Of a DNA stretch of 38,289 nucleotides, positions 26,159 through 32,526 are shown piece by piece (positions within the stretch are counted from its first letter, which is position 1; every line of letters begins with the position of its first letter). Position numbers and translations under genes: made by a program. The notes beneath the pieces are model-generated. The model did not search any database. It saw nothing but the letters and a program-made list of their open reading frames with translations, and was not told the origin of the DNA. Source of the DNA: an uncultured Bacilli bacterium (GTDB lineage: Bacteria; Bacillota_I; Bacilli_A; RF39; UBA660); the NCBI GenBank assembly GCA_934148015.1, contig CAKPCU010000012.1, positions 1 to 38,289 of the forward strand, written 5' to 3'.

Positions 26159-27040
26159 TTTCTTTATTTCTTTTATCTTGAATTATATCTATTTCTTTTT
26201 CTGTTATTAAACTAACATTATTTTCTTTAGCCCATGATACGCATCCTCTTAATACGGTATTTAAAAATATTCTTGGAACTTTAACTAATCTTTTACAAGC
26301 TTCATCAGTAAATTTTATCTTATCATCTATTCTAGATGCAGCATATTTAACAGTATCTAAGCTTATAACTTTAGATTTAGATATAGACTCTTTTTTTGCT
26401 CTTTTTTTGTTTTGTATATCAAAAATTTTTATTATCACGATAACCATAATCAACAGGAATAGATGGAAAAGCACTACTTTTTACACCATTAATAATTGCA
26501 TCATAATGTTTTGGTTTTATTAATATATTATCTATTTTTAAAATAAAATGAGCACCATTTTTACTAGTTATACCATTAAAATTATGAAATGGTTCAAAGT
26601 ATTCATCTAAAACTTTGTCATTTTCTGCCCCATCTAAACTATCTACCCATGTACATTCAAAAACTCGGTAAGCTTCTTTTATAATAAGTGGATATTTATC
26701 CTTACTTTCTAATGATCTTTTTCCATTAACTAATGTAAAAATACAATCTTTCATCTTTTCTTCTGTAGTTTCACCTGGATATCCTAATCTAACTGCTTCT
26801 TTAAAATATTTTTTACATTCTTCAGCAATTTCTACATCTTAAAAATTTTGTAGTATCTCCTTTAAATATAGTCTTTTCTCTTCTTTAAGTCAAAAATCAG
26901 AAAATGGGTTAGCAATAATTTTTTTTTGCATTAGCTTTACTTGCTAAAATACTAGCATCATAAGCAGTTATATGAGTTATACTATTAGCATTATGTTTTT
27001 GTAAGAAAAAAATTTTACAATTACTAAATTTATGATATAA
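26148..27040 (-). pseudogene. Multiply broken gene, product unknown
   Basis: Coding-quality sequence can be followed through four lesions. From the right: a fragment with ANSITHITAYDASILASKAN, a frame change at a nine-base homopolymer (26919-26927), in-frame TGA (26890-26892) and TAA (26839-26841), then a clean 111-codon stretch (VEIAEECKKYFKEAVRLGYP, CTWVDSLDGAENDKVLDEYF) ending at 26419. A final frame change within 26419-26474 leads into DIQNKKRAKKESI and a C-terminal FTDEACKRLVKVPRIFLN...WAKENNVSLITEKE. That C-terminus resembles the small PCP_red domain (first described in protochlorophyllide reductase). Two unrelated stop codons argue against a recoded gene. The two frames that look open at the left end are pieces of this gene, not separate genes. 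Confidence 0.6.
27018..27040 (+). promoter_or_regulatory. Candidate promoter of the two-gene unit
   Basis: TATAAT at 27035-27040, with a weaker TTTACA-like -35 about 16 bases upstream, ahead of the frameshifted small gene. It overlaps the end of the broken gene on the other strand. Confidence 0.4.
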
Positions 27041-27086
27041 TATTTAATATAATCTATTTCTTTTAAAAGAAAAGGAAATGTTTATT

Positions 27087-27313
27087 ATGCATTTAATGTA
27101 TTTAAAATATATTGATAAGAATTTAAATATAATTATGGAACCCCCAGATAGTATTACGCATATAAAACCATATGACGTAGGAAATAAAAGATCATTATTT
27201 GCAGTAGCAAAAAAGAACAAGGTGTTTATGAATACTATAGTCAAAACGATAATACCTTCATAATACCAGAACTACAACAAAATGTAGAGGAACAACCCAA
27301 AATAAAAAATTAA
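27087..27313 (+). pseudogene. Small gene with a one-base frameshift, product unknown
   Basis: Frame 1 reads MHLMYLKYIDKNLNI, then PDSITHIKPYDVGNKRSLF and AVAKK up to a six-A run (27209-27214). With one extra base the frame continues convincingly as EQGVYEYYSQNDNTFIIPEL and ends NVEEQPKIKN with a TAA. Without that base it stops after 11 further codons. The restored protein is about 75 residues. AGGTGA of the next gene lies right after the TAA, so the two form one unit. Either a real mutation, a programmed slip at the A run, or a homopolymer sequencing error. The function is unknown. Confidence 0.5.
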
Positions 27314-27330
27314 ATATACAGGTGATACAA

Positions 27331-27963
27331 ATGTTAGATGAAAAAATTTACAATTACAAAATAATACATAATTTAGAACAATTAACAGATGAAGAAAAAA
27401 TAAAAGCATTTTTATTGGGTTATGAACGTTGCCCTAGATTTTATATTTGTGACTGTAGTTGTTCAACTTACTTTTCAAATGAAAAAGATTTTGAACCAAT
27501 TTTTAAATTAATGAATGAATATAACTTATCAACAAAAGATGTGATGGGTTTGTACATCGCATATATAAAAAAAGAAATTCATCAATATACAAAATTACAT
27601 AAAAAAACTGATTTTGTAAATATGTTAGAATCTGCATTTTCAAAATTCATTTGGGAAGAACTTGATGATTCTCCACGATTTTATCCAGGTAAATTTACAG
27701 AAAATGATAAAATTGGTGAACATGAACTTGCTAAATTAATTAAATCCACTAAATGTAAAAGTGTAGATGAATTTTGTCAGAAATATAATTTAAGTAGATT
27801 TGATTTTATTACCTTATCAAAAACAGAATTTCATCAAGCATTTTGGTATAATAAACATTTCGGAAAATCTGATAATTTGATTCCAGACTTAAGACAAACA
27901 TTAAATAATTGTTTAGGTGAAGATGAAGTAAAAGCATTACAAAAGAAAACCCAGAAAAAATAA
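27331..27963 (+). CDS. Hypothetical protein, 210 residues
   Basis: No family recognised. It is a soluble, mostly helical protein. Features: ERCPRFYICDCSCSTYF near residue 30 (four Cys close together, possibly metal-binding), an aromatic/charged C-terminal half (LSRFDFITLSKTEFHQAF) and a lysine tail. ATG 27331 follows AGGTGATACAA and is preferred to the GTG inside that site. It sits directly behind the frameshifted small gene and is closed by its own terminator, so the pair could be a two-component module such as toxin-antitoxin; this is only suggested by size and spacing. Confidence 0.55.
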   Translation: MLDEKIYNYKIIHNLEQLTDEEKIKAFLLGYERCPRFYICDCSCSTYFSNEKDFEPIFKLMNEYNLSTKDVMGLYIAYIKKEIHQYTKLHKKTDFVNMLESAFSKFIWEELDDSPRFYPGKFTENDKIGEHELAKLIKSTKCKSVDEFCQKYNLSRFDFITLSKTEFHQAFWYNKHFGKSDNLIPDLRQTLNNCLGEDEVKALQKKTQKK

Positions 27964-28015
27964 AAGCCATGACACATTTTACTCACTTACGAGTGAAAGT
28001 GGTTATAGGCTTTTT
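27962..28015 (+). terminator. Terminator of the two-gene unit
   Basis: AAAAGCC (27962-27968) pairs with GGCTTTT (28008-28014), enclosing an inner TTTTACTC/GAGTGAAA stem, followed by T-rich sequence. It is a long, imperfect hairpin. Confidence 0.65.
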
Positions 28016-28044
28016 CTTTTGTTTTGATTATGAAACTTTTAAAA

Positions 28045-28175
28045 TAAAAACTTACGAACGATTAAGTCCGCAAGTTGATTTCAAATGGAGCGATAGATAA
28101 GATAATTTGAAACTATCACTATATAAGTTAATACAACTAACTTCTATATACATAATACCATATAATTATAATAAT
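28045..28175 (-). promoter_or_regulatory. Leader-like structured element, copy C (single terminator)
   Basis: On the minus strand: a small AGTTA/TAACT hairpin, a GATAG...CTATC pair, the motif CTATCGCTCCAT (28096-28085), about nine bases, then terminator AACTTGCGGAC-TTAATC-GTTCGTAAGTT (28076-28049) with a T tract. Order and motif match the leaders at 31209-31421 and 38074-38289, but no ORF follows on this strand; the transcript would run toward the 210-residue gene tail-to-tail. The rest of this 298-base gap holds only the promoter of the next gene. Confidence 0.55.
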
Positions 28176-28206
28176 TCCAATACAATTATTAAAAGTTTTA
28201 AAAACA

Positions 28207-28215
28207 TGTTATAAT
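28207..28215 (+). promoter_or_regulatory. Extended -10 promoter of the HEPN gene
   Basis: TG-T-TATAAT (TATAAT at 28210-28215), about 45 bases before the start. No clear -35. The same TGTTATAAT form recurs at other genes in the window. Confidence 0.5.
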
Positions 28216-28261
28216 TATAATAGAATTGAAATAAAACTCATTTTAGAATAGGACGTGGAAT

Positions 28262-30490
28262 ATGTTAGATAAGTTGAAAGAATTGTTAAAAAGAAATCAA
28301 ATAGATTTTGATATGTATAATAATTCTAATAATGATGATTGTAAATCTAAATATAATAATTTAATATACTTTATTGCGGAATTTATTACTGAATTGAAAC
28401 ATGGTAATTGTTCAAGAAAAGAAAAAAAGTATTATTTAGAAATTTTGAAATATAATAAAGAAACTATATTAATGTATTTAAATCTTGTAAATGATATTTT
28501 AAGCAACCAAGTTATTGATGAAAATTTATTACTTAATGAAAATATGAATTATGTTAAAGATTTAAATGGAAATTTAGATTTAAATACATTAGATGGAAAA
28601 AAATTATTTTTAAATCAAATTAGAAATGCTTTTGCCCACAAAAGTGGTAAAATTAATTTTTATGTAGAAAATAATGTTAAAAAAGTAAGAATAGATAATA
28701 AAGGCTGGTTTAGCATTGAAACAAATTTAACTGATTTAAACAATTTGTTAAATAGAATTGTTATTAATAATCCTCAAAATGATATCCAACAAAATATGTT
28801 ATATATGATTAACAATGTTCAAAACGATAATTATCAAAACATTTTTGATGATGCTGTTATTATTATGTTAATGAATTTGTTAATGTGTTATAATAAAGAA
28901 AGCCTTTTTGATAAATTTATGCTAACACAATCATCATTTATAGATGCCTCAAACTTTTCAATAAATTCAACGAGTAATTGGAATTATTCAGAATCAAAAT
29001 TAAGGCAAAGATTTTTTGATAAATTTAATATATTATTTCATTCAAGTAATGATCAAAATTCATATAACAATGAGTGGAAAAGTATAGTAGATATCAGCAA
29101 TTCTACTAACACAGCAGATGCAACTTATATATATGACATAACAAAAATGCCATTTGATAATTATACTAAAAGGCATATTCCAATACCGATTTTTATGAAT
29201 TTTCTTAGAAATGCTAATTCACATGGTCGAATAAAAATTGAAGGAGATTCTTTTATATTTTATGACCAAGAAAATTCTGCAAACTCACAACCATATTTCT
29301 ATATGAAAATTAATAAAGAAAATTTATTAAAATTTATATTTAATGATTATTTTGTTGAAAGTATTACAACAACTATTGATGCTCATCAAAATAAATATTC
29401 ATTTAATCTTTATCTTTTAGAACAAGCAGAATCAGTTAATAATTTTTCTAATTATATTGATATTTATAGAAATAGAATATCTCATTTATCCGAAATTGAA
29501 GTTATAAAATATATGTATAAAAATAATAAATTTTCCTCGTATTTAATGGAATACCCTGAGCAAATTAATTCTTTTTTAGAATATAGATTAAAAAATGGGA
29601 AAAAATTAATAACACTGCTATGTCAATTAAGTAACACTTCAGAAAACATATTTAATAATATCAATATAAACAGCAAAAAAAATAATAGACTAAAAATATC
29701 CTTTGATAAAATTGGATTAGAGTTATATTCACAATTTTTGAATGATACTATAGAAAGCATAAAAAATAATGATGTCCTAAAAAACAAAGATTACGATTTT
29801 TTTAAACTATACTATTTATTTGCAAGAAATTTAAAAAATATAAATCCAAATATTGGTTATAATAGTATTTCTCAACTAGATGTAGAAACAAAGAAAAAAA
29901 TTGAATTTGGAATAAAAGAATTACAATATGAGTTTATAGATAATGATGTTTTCTTGGATGATTCAGAATCTAGTAAACAAATATTAACTGAAATAGGAAT
30001 GCAAAAAAGTAATTTAAAAGAAATTGATAAAATAGTATTTGCAATTGCTTTTGGACAGCAAAAAAGAACTATCAAAACAGATAATAAAAAAGAAACTAGA
30101 CACACAATAAAAAGTATAGAAAAACATAGTTCTCTTTCCCATGTTTATGAAGAATCTGCATCTAAAAATTATAAATTAGCTTTAGAAGATAAAAAAAGGA
30201 TTGCAAAAGTTTTAGCTTTAAATTTAGGTGTTCGACTTTTTAATGCCGGTTATATGATGTGGAGAAGTAAAACCGGAATGTTCCCTTTAGAAGCGAATAT
30301 TGCTTTGTTTACATACCCAATGAGCATTTTTATTTGCAATTTAGCAATTTATAAAACTTGGTTTGATTTAAGCTATAAATTAAAACAAATATTTAATTAC
30401 AAAAAAAGAAAAGAAAAATATTTTGATAACTATAATGGAGGTGTCGAAAATGAAGATAGAATTGATGGATCACATAACATTAGAAGATAA
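28262..30490 (+). CDS. Large multi-HEPN-motif protein, probable RNase effector
   Basis: A 742-residue protein of no family I can name. It has three copies of the HEPN ribonuclease motif RNxxxH: RNAFAH (121-126), RNANSH (316-321) and RNRISH (403-408). The first two lie in the same setting, a helix ending in the motif and then a Lys/Ile-rich beta hairpin and an acidic-helix segment (HKSGKINFYVENNVKKVRI; HGRIKIEGDSFIFYDQ). This argues for duplicated HEPN domains; the third may be chance. The C-terminal 100 residues contain a hydrophobic stretch (ANIALFTYPMSIFICNLAIY) that could sit in a membrane. The overlapping small gene downstream may be its partner. HEPN RNases are common in abortive-infection and toxin-antitoxin systems. 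Domain call is good, role is inference. Confidence 0.7.
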   Translation: MLDKLKELLKRNQIDFDMYNNSNNDDCKSKYNNLIYFIAEFITELKHGNCSRKEKKYYLEILKYNKETILMYLNLVNDILSNQVIDENLLLNENMNYVKDLNGNLDLNTLDGKKLFLNQIRNAFAHKSGKINFYVENNVKKVRIDNKGWFSIETNLTDLNNLLNRIVINNPQNDIQQNMLYMINNVQNDNYQNIFDDAVIIMLMNLLMCYNKESLFDKFMLTQSSFIDASNFSINSTSNWNYSESKLRQRFFDKFNILFHSSNDQNSYNNEWKSIVDISNSTNTADATYIYDITKMPFDNYTKRHIPIPIFMNFLRNANSHGRIKIEGDSFIFYDQENSANSQPYFYMKINKENLLKFIFNDYFVESITTTIDAHQNKYSFNLYLLEQAESVNNFSNYIDIYRNRISHLSEIEVIKYMYKNNKFSSYLMEYPEQINSFLEYRLKNGKKLITLLCQLSNTSENIFNNININSKKNNRLKISFDKIGLELYSQFLNDTIESIKNNDVLKNKDYDFFKLYYLFARNLKNINPNIGYNSISQLDVETKKKIEFGIKELQYEFIDNDVFLDDSESSKQILTEIGMQKSNLKEIDKIVFAIAFGQQKRTIKTDNKKETRHTIKSIEKHSSLSHVYEESASKNYKLALEDKKRIAKVLALNLGVRLFNAGYMMWRSKTGMFPLEANIALFTYPMSIFICNLAIYKTWFDLSYKLKQIFNYKKRKEKYFDNYNGGVENEDRIDGSHNIRR

Positions 30491-30737
30491 TAAAACTTTT
30501 ATTGTTTCTAATATTACTAATTATCATAATAAAGAGTATTATTTATTATTAAATTTTGATGACGATACTGACATAATGATTGCATATTTAGATAATTCAG
30601 ATTTAGTTTCTATTGATGATACTGATGAATATATTAAAATATTAGGACAATTTGATACCAATAAAATTTTAAAAAATTTTAGCTTTGATGAAATAATTAA
30701 TTTAAAGGAAAAGTATGATAAAGACGATGACTTATAA
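30450..30737 (+). CDS. Small acidic partner gene of the HEPN protein
   Basis: A 95-residue, strongly acidic protein (MKIELMDHITLEDNKTFIVS, then FDDDTDIMIAYLDNSDLVSI, ending KYDKDDDL), predicted beta-rich with a C-terminal helix. I recall similar small proteins in Bacillota genomes without known function; it is DUF1292-like in style. GGAGGTG inside the end of the HEPN gene serves ATG 30450, giving a 41-base overlap and probable translational coupling. Size, charge and coupling fit an antitoxin or regulator. Its TAA lies in a 16-bp terminator stem. Confidence 0.6.
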   Translation: MKIELMDHITLEDNKTFIVSNITNYHNKEYYLLLNFDDDTDIMIAYLDNSDLVSIDDTDEYIKILGQFDTNKILKNFSFDEIINLKEKYDKDDDL

Positions 30738-30755
30738 TGATAAGTCATCGTCTTT
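30720..30755. terminator. 16-bp perfect inverted repeat, bidirectional terminator
   Basis: AAAGACGATGACTTAT-AATG-ATAAGTCATCGTCTTT, followed by T-rich sequence on the plus side. The stop codon of the acidic gene (plus) and the restored stop of the relaxase-like relic (minus) both fall inside it. Confidence 0.8.
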
Positions 30756-31135
30756 TTCTTTGTCTTTTTTTTGTTTTATAAAATTCTTCAGCTGCTTCAT
30801 CCATTTTGTTATTAATATTTCTAGTTGCCTTTTCAATTTCTTTTTTATTAAATAGATTAAATCCTTTAAATTTACTTTTAACCTTAGAATCATATTGTTG
30901 CTTAAAATATTTTAAATCCAAGCCACTATAATTAAATAATCTTTCAACAATATTTTGAATAAATTCAGGTAATTTTTTTAATACCTTATTTAAATGATAT
31001 ATAAGATAATCAGTTTTTTCCTTTGAATCGTTGTATCTATACTCATATTAATAATTTAATCTTTTTAAATCTTCATTTTCTTCTTTTAGTTTTTCGTTTT
31101 CATCCCAAAGTTGATTTTTAGAGTAGTATTAGAAA
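30732..31135 (-). pseudogene. Relic of a C-terminal coiled-coil tail, probably a MobV-type relaxase
   Basis: An open stretch interrupted by one TAA reads NQLWDENEKLKEENEDLKRL, stop, YEYRYNDSKEKTDYLIYHLN, then LPEFIQNIVERLFNYSG, ending NNKMDEAAEEFYKTK. A frame change at an eight-A run then leads into KDKEKDDDLSL and a stop. The heptad EENEDL pattern and acidic end resemble tails of MobV relaxases; the intact one in this window also ends EKDDFER. There is no N-terminal relaxase domain. It is joined directly to the 5' fragment of the ORF90-like gene. Confidence 0.5.
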
Positions 31136-31208
31136 ACTCACATATTAGTTCTAACTTCTTTTTTAATGATTCTTCAATAACAACTTCTTGCTTAATAATA
31201 TTTACCAT
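31122..31208 (-). pseudogene. 5' fragment of an ORF90-like gene
   Basis: Begins MVNIIKQEVVIEESLKKKLE and continues LICEFSN; the intact gene at 37801-38073 begins MVNIIKEELSLEESLIKKIE and FICDFTN. After about 28 codons similarity ends and the sequence becomes relaxase-tail-like in another frame. It has the same structured leader upstream as the intact copy. Confidence 0.65.
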
Positions 31209-31421
31209 AAATATCATCCTTTCTTTGTAGGATAGTCTTTGTATGACTTCCAAGCCTGACACGTGTGAGACCGATACACAAAAAAACTAACCCAAACCTG
31301 AGTTAGTTGTATTAAAAAAGCTCGAAAAATCCGAGCGTATTTCCTTATGGAGCGATAGCAAAGGTTATTCGAAACTCCTAATAGTAAAGTTGATAAACAA
31401 CTAATCACTGAAATAATTATA
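31209..31421 (-). promoter_or_regulatory. Structured leader with tandem terminators, copy A
   Basis: On the minus strand: TGT-TATAAT (TATAAT 31421-31416), a hairpin AGTTG-TTTAT-CAACT, motif CTATCGCTCCAT (31358-31347), terminator GCTCG-GATTTTT-CGAGC plus six T (31336-31314), and second terminator AACTAAC...GTTAGTT plus T7 (31308-31280). Then CACGTGTCAGGCTTG, a hairpin around ATACAAAGACTATCC, and an AAAGGATG ribosome site before ATGGTAAATATT. It aligns nearly throughout with the leader at 38074-38289. Two terminators before one start codon imply strong attenuation; the signal is unknown. The 64-codon frame readable across it is not a gene. Confidence 0.7.
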
Positions 31422-31444
31422 ACATCTTTTGGACTTTTTAGATA

Positions 31445-31873
31445 CTATTTTTTGTACGAATATATTAAATATCCAAATAATAGAATCATTGAAATGCTAA
31501 ATGAAGCTATTGTATAAATAAAAATTATGTTTTTATAATCTATTAAATACTCTTTAAATGCTATTATAAAGAATGGAATAATTACACTTATTATAGATAC
31601 AATTATCGAAATAATAATACCATTTCTAATTGTAACTGATTTTTTAATCCCTTTTAATCTTGATTTATAATTATCTATTTCAGTTTCTTTTAATTTAATA
31701 GAATAGTTTAATTCATCTATTTGGCTATAAAGATTATTTTTTTGTAGATTATCAATTGCACTAGTTATATTTTTAAATTTCATATTGCTTATATCTGGTA
31801 TTTTAGGTATGTTTGGTATTATTGATCCTAACTCTAGTTTTGGAAGTTCAAATTTTGGAAAATTAATTGCCAT
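31445..31873 (-). CDS. Coiled-coil protein with two C-terminal membrane helices
   Basis: A 142-residue protein. The N-terminus is proline-rich (MAINFPKFELPKLELGSII). A coiled coil follows at about 45-75 (LYSQIDELNYSIKLKETEID), then two hydrophobic helices with a short charged turn (IIISIIVSIISVIIPFFII; FIYTIASFSISMILLFGYLI). No family recognised. ATG 31873 follows GGGGTGATTTTA and overlaps the end of the upstream gene by 11 bases, so the two are translated together. Probably cargo of the mobile element. Confidence 0.6.
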   Translation of the reverse strand: MAINFPKFELPKLELGSIIPNIPKIPDISNMKFKNITSAIDNLQKNNLYSQIDELNYSIKLKETEIDNYKSRLKGIKKSVTIRNGIIISIIVSIISVIIPFFIIAFKEYLIDYKNIIFIYTIASFSISMILLFGYLIYSYKK

Positions 31874-32351
31874 TAAAATCACCCCAATCATATAATTCAT
31901 CAATTGCATATTCTTCTATAGAATCTTTTTTAATGTTGTTCGTTTTTTTATAGTCATCTAACATAACTTTATCATCTTTGAATGAATGATATGCTTTTTT
32001 TATCACTTCTTCAATTATGTAATTACAGAATTTTTCTTTGTATTCATTTTCAACGAAAGGTGTTTTATCAGAATAATAATCATATTTTTCTCCTTTTGAA
32101 AAAATAGAATACATTATTTCATCAATTGTTTCTTTTTTATAATACTCGTAATTTTCTTCTTTTGTTTTTTGAAGTTGTTTTTTCATAACTTTTAATTCTT
32201 TTTCCCCATCACTTATTTTAATTTTTAAATCATCTTGTTCAGCTTTTATTGATAGTATTTTTGATACAACAAGACCTATGATAATTGCTGCAAATATCCC
32301 AATTATTTGTATGCTGTTACTTAGTAATTCAATTATATCTTTATAACACAT
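31863..32351 (-). CDS. Membrane-anchored coiled-coil protein
   Basis: A 162-residue protein with an N-terminal membrane helix (about 14-34, SIQIIGIFAAIIIGLVVSKI), a coiled coil (about 38-75, DDLKIKISDGEKELKVMKKQ), and an acidic cytoplasmic-looking C-terminal domain ending YAIDELYDWGDFNGN. No family recognised. ATG 32351 follows GGGAGG at good spacing, and the earlier TTG overlaps that site. A perfect hairpin with a T tract sits just upstream. With the next gene it forms a two-component membrane module, perhaps a membrane-disrupting defence pair, though nothing proves this. Confidence 0.6.
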   Translation of the reverse strand: MCYKDIIELLSNSIQIIGIFAAIIIGLVVSKILSIKAEQDDLKIKISDGEKELKVMKKQLQKTKEENYEYYKKETIDEIMYSIFSKGEKYDYYSDKTPFVENEYKEKFCNYIIEEVIKKAYHSFKDDKVMLDDYKKTNNIKKDSIEEYAIDELYDWGDFNGN

Positions 32352-32367
32352 ATATATTCCTCCCAAC

Positions 32368-32395
32368 AAAAAAGTATCATTCTATTGAATGATAC
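32368..32395 (-). promoter_or_regulatory. Terminator-like hairpin in the leader of the membrane pair
   Basis: GTATCATTC-AATA-GAATGATAC, a perfect 9-bp stem, followed by six T and then immediately the GGGAGG of the first gene (minus strand). It looks like an intrinsic terminator placed between promoter and gene, an attenuator layout. TATAAT-like boxes lie upstream at about 32400-32412. Confidence 0.6.
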
Positions 32396-32485
32396 GAAAT
32401 CTATTATAATTATAGCATATTTAGACAATAAATCCTATTATAATTAAGCAAATTTATATTTTTTTGTAAAAATAATAGAAATGTG

Positions 32486-32494
32486 TGCTATAAT
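32486..32494 (+). promoter_or_regulatory. Extended -10 promoter of the HD-domain gene
   Basis: TG-C-TATAAT with TATAAT at 32489-32494, followed by a short leader and GAGGGGAT before the ATG. The remainder of this divergent region is AT-rich without other clear signals. Confidence 0.5.
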
Positions 32495-32526
32495 ATTACA
32501 CAATTACTTATTTGTGAGGGGATAAA

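Noticed and set aside
26148..26474. 108-codon minus-strand frame starting with a hydrophobic stretch, read as a separate membrane protein
   Set aside because: Its first ~18 codons are the out-of-frame reading of the end of the upstream fragment; the real coding part joins that fragment through a frameshift, so both belong to one broken gene.
28262..28288. Third RNxxxH motif (residues 403-408) as a third HEPN domain of the large protein
   Set aside because: It lacks the following beta hairpin seen after the first two motifs, so it is kept as a motif match only.
28262..30490. A Cas13-like type VI CRISPR effector
   Set aside because: It has RNxxxH motifs, but the protein is too short, lacks recognisable Cas13 regions, and no repeat-spacer array is visible anywhere in the window.
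31214..31408. 64-codon reading frame on the minus strand
   Set aside because: It lies across the hairpins and terminators of leader copy A, has no ribosome site of its own, and the equivalent stretch of copy B is not open in the same way.
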